Shown here piece by piece: positions 4,971 through 6,126 of a DNA stretch of 6,126 nt. Made by a program: the position numbers and the translations under genes. The notes beneath the pieces were generated by a model. It was given only the letters and a program-made list of their open reading frames with translations. It was not told the origin of the DNA and did not search any database. Numbering within the stretch: the stretch's first letter is position 1; each line of letters opens with the position of its first letter. Source of the DNA: Neofamilia sp964346535 (GTDB lineage: Bacteria; Bacillota; Clostridia; Tissierellales; Peptoniphilaceae). The DNA lies in NCBI GenBank assembly GCA_964346535.1, contig CAYFUN010000044.1, positions 1 to 6,126 of the forward strand, written 5' to 3'.

Positions 4971-5534
4971 ATGTTAGGTAAAAAAATCAGATTATTAAGA
5001 AAAAATCAAAATTTAAAATTAAATGACATAGCTGAAAAATCAGGTTTGTCAGTATCTTATATTTCTCAATTAGAAAGAGACCTAGTTGAACCAAGCTTAT
5101 CTTCACTTAAAAAAATTGCCGTTGCCTTAAATACGCCAATTTATTTACTAATTGACGATACAGAAAACGAAAATATCATAATGAGAAAAGAAGAAAGGCC
5201 TAAGATGAGTTTTGAAAACTCTGATACTAGCTATGAAATAGTTTCTACAACTGTTAACAACATAAACTTTTCTCCAAAGATGATGATGGTTGAATTTATT
5301 ATTCCAGGCAATAGCGAAGATTCTGGAGACTATATCAGCCATAGGGCAGAAGAAATTATTATGTTAGAAGAAGGGGAGTTAGAAGTAACCTATGGGGACA
5401 CCATCTACGACCTAAAGGCTGGAGATTCTATTTATATTCAAGAAAATATTCCCCATAGAATAGTAAACAAAGGCGACCAAGTTGCCAAGGGTTATTATGT
5501 AGTAAGTCCACCTCATATTCCAAAAACTGAATAG
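4971..5534 (+). CDS. XRE-family transcriptional regulator with C-terminal cupin domain
   Basis: The 187-residue protein has two domains. An XRE/Cro-type helix-turn-helix spans about 5-61: IRLLRKNQNLKLNDIAEKSG (6-25) then LSVSYISQLERDLVEPSLSS (26-45), the recognition helix and the typical 'P-S-L' turn. A cupin_2 sensor domain spans about 103-178, with ISHRAEEIIMLEEGELEV (122-139; H124 and E128 at metal-ligand positions) and GDSIYIQENIPHRIVN (151-166; H162). In this family the cupin binds a small ligand or metal and tunes DNA binding; known members control amino-acid, polyamine and carboxylate metabolism. The ligand cannot be told from sequence. The ATG follows AGGAG (4961-4965) by five bases. 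A TRAP permease gene starts 47 bases after the stop with no terminator between, so co-transcription and control of that transporter are likely but inferred. Confidence 0.93.
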   Translation: MLGKKIRLLRKNQNLKLNDIAEKSGLSVSYISQLERDLVEPSLSSLKKIAVALNTPIYLLIDDTENENIIMRKEERPKMSFENSDTSYEIVSTTVNNINFSPKMMMVEFIIPGNSEDSGDYISHRAEEIIMLEEGELEVTYGDTIYDLKAGDSIYIQENIPHRIVNKGDQVAKGYYVVSPPHIPKTE

Positions 5535-5581
5535 ACTTATTTTATTCTTTTATGACTTACTATAATGGAGGAGTTTTTACT

Positions 5582-6126
5582 TTGAACGTCAAGTTAAAAA
5601 AAGTATTTAACCTGATAGTTTTCTTTTTTGGATTATCAATTATCTTACTAAACTTCTTCCCTAGGCTAGAGACAATTGCCTTTAGGGCATACTTTGCTAT
5701 GGGAATGGTTTTTTTAGGATTCTTATTAAAACTTCCAAACAATAGAGGGAAAAAAATTTTTAGCTTTATTCTTTCTCTAGGCAGTCTGCTAGTTTTTTCT
5801 TATATTATTTATTTTTATCCAAGTATTGTAAAATCAGGTGGAATCTTATCTAAAACAGACTTTTTCTTTGGACTTTTAGCTGTAACTTTAATTTTACTTG
5901 CTGGCTACAAGTCGTCGAAAAACTTATTAATTTTAGTTTTAATTTTTATTTTATACGCATTTTTTGGAAAATATATGCCTATGGCCCTAAGTCATTCTGG
6001 TTTTAGCCTAGAAAGACTTATTAACCATACTGTTTGGGGCAGCCAGGGAATTTTTGGAATCACTATTGGTGTTTGTGCTTCCTATATTTTCTTGTTTATA
6101 ATTTTCGGAGAATTTTTAAACAAGTC
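5582..6126 (+). CDS. TRAP transporter permease, fused 4TM/12TM type (3' end beyond window)
   Basis: The first 181 codons of a membrane protein are visible and the frame is still open at the last base. Hydrophobic segments lie near residues 8-26, 32-49, 60-78, 94-110, 114-129 and 156-178. The stretch YAFFGKYMPMALSHSGFSLERL (125-146) followed by SQGIFGITIGVCASYIFLFIIFGEF (154-178) matches the 'YG.fG...P..l.H.Gfs..r......EGIfG...gvsa.fiflFilFGafl' region of TRAP permeases in which the small DctQ and large DctM subunits are fused. Such permeases use ion gradients to take up organic acids or amino acids, usually with a TAXI-type binding protein, which would be expected downstream. The TTG start is supported by AGGAG (5569-5573) eight bases upstream and by good agreement of the N terminus. 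Complete family members exceed 600 residues, so most of the gene is outside the window. Confidence 0.85.
   Translation, partial: MNVKLKKVFNLIVFFFGLSIILLNFFPRLETIAFRAYFAMGMVFLGFLLKLPNNRGKKIFSFILSLGSLLVFSYIIYFYPSIVKSGGILSKTDFFFGLLAVTLILLAGYKSSKNLLILVLIFILYAFFGKYMPMALSHSGFSLERLINHTVWGSQGIFGITIGVCASYIFLFIIFGEFLNK

Noticed and set aside
5561..5566. Perfect TATAAT just before the TRAP gene
   Set aside because: It has no -35 at a usable distance, and a start about seven bases later would fall at or beyond the ribosome binding site (5567-5573), so it could not give a normally translated mRNA.
5148..5742. Minus-strand open frames opposite the regulator and the TRAP gene
   Set aside because: Low-complexity antisense translations without ribosome binding sites; the plus strand has recognised proteins across the same bases.
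1..6126. CRISPR array, transposase, attachment sites or defence genes
   Set aside because: No regularly spaced repeats, recombinase-like genes or terminal inverted repeats were seen; the window is mainly core housekeeping sequence.

Overview
The window is AT-rich bacterial chromosome with compact, largely co-directional genes, strong AGGAGG-type ribosome binding sites, GTG and TTG starts, and near-consensus sigma-A promoters. Protein styles and the presence of an L10 leader RNA and L1-type mRNA motifs point to a low-GC Firmicute. An anaerobic Clostridia/Tissierellia coccus (Anaerococcus, Peptoniphilus or Finegoldia type) is my best guess, but that is an inference from overall impression and not from a marker gene.

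Layout. Positions 1-612: a DUF975-like membrane protein on the plus strand that may begin upstream of the window. It converges on tadA (662-1111, minus), and both end at one bidirectional terminator. Positions 1242-4760 hold the translation and transcription-factor cluster: promoter and short U-tract hairpin, rpmG (missed by a length-limited ORF search), secE, nusG, rplK, rplA, then a second strong promoter with an L10 leader attenuator, rplJ and rplL, closed by a strong terminator. Positions 4971-6126: an XRE/cupin regulator followed by the 5' part of a TRAP transporter fused permease gene that runs off the window.

How it works together. L33, L11, L1, L10 and L7/L12 are 50S proteins; SecE is part of the Sec translocon and NusG is a transcription elongation factor. 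The sequence shows three layers of likely feedback: two near-identical L1-binding-type hairpins directly in front of the rplK and rplA ribosome binding sites, an L10(L12)-responsive transcription attenuator before rplJL, and a weaker terminator-like hairpin very early in the rpmG-secE-nusG leader. The usual rpoB-rpoC genes do not follow rplL here.

I found no wholly new system. The most useful items are the paired, covarying L1 motifs, the fully traceable L10 attenuator (which also fixes the rplJ start at 3741 rather than 3642), the uncoupling of rplJL from rpoBC, and a spaced direct repeat at the promoter of the XRE/cupin gene.
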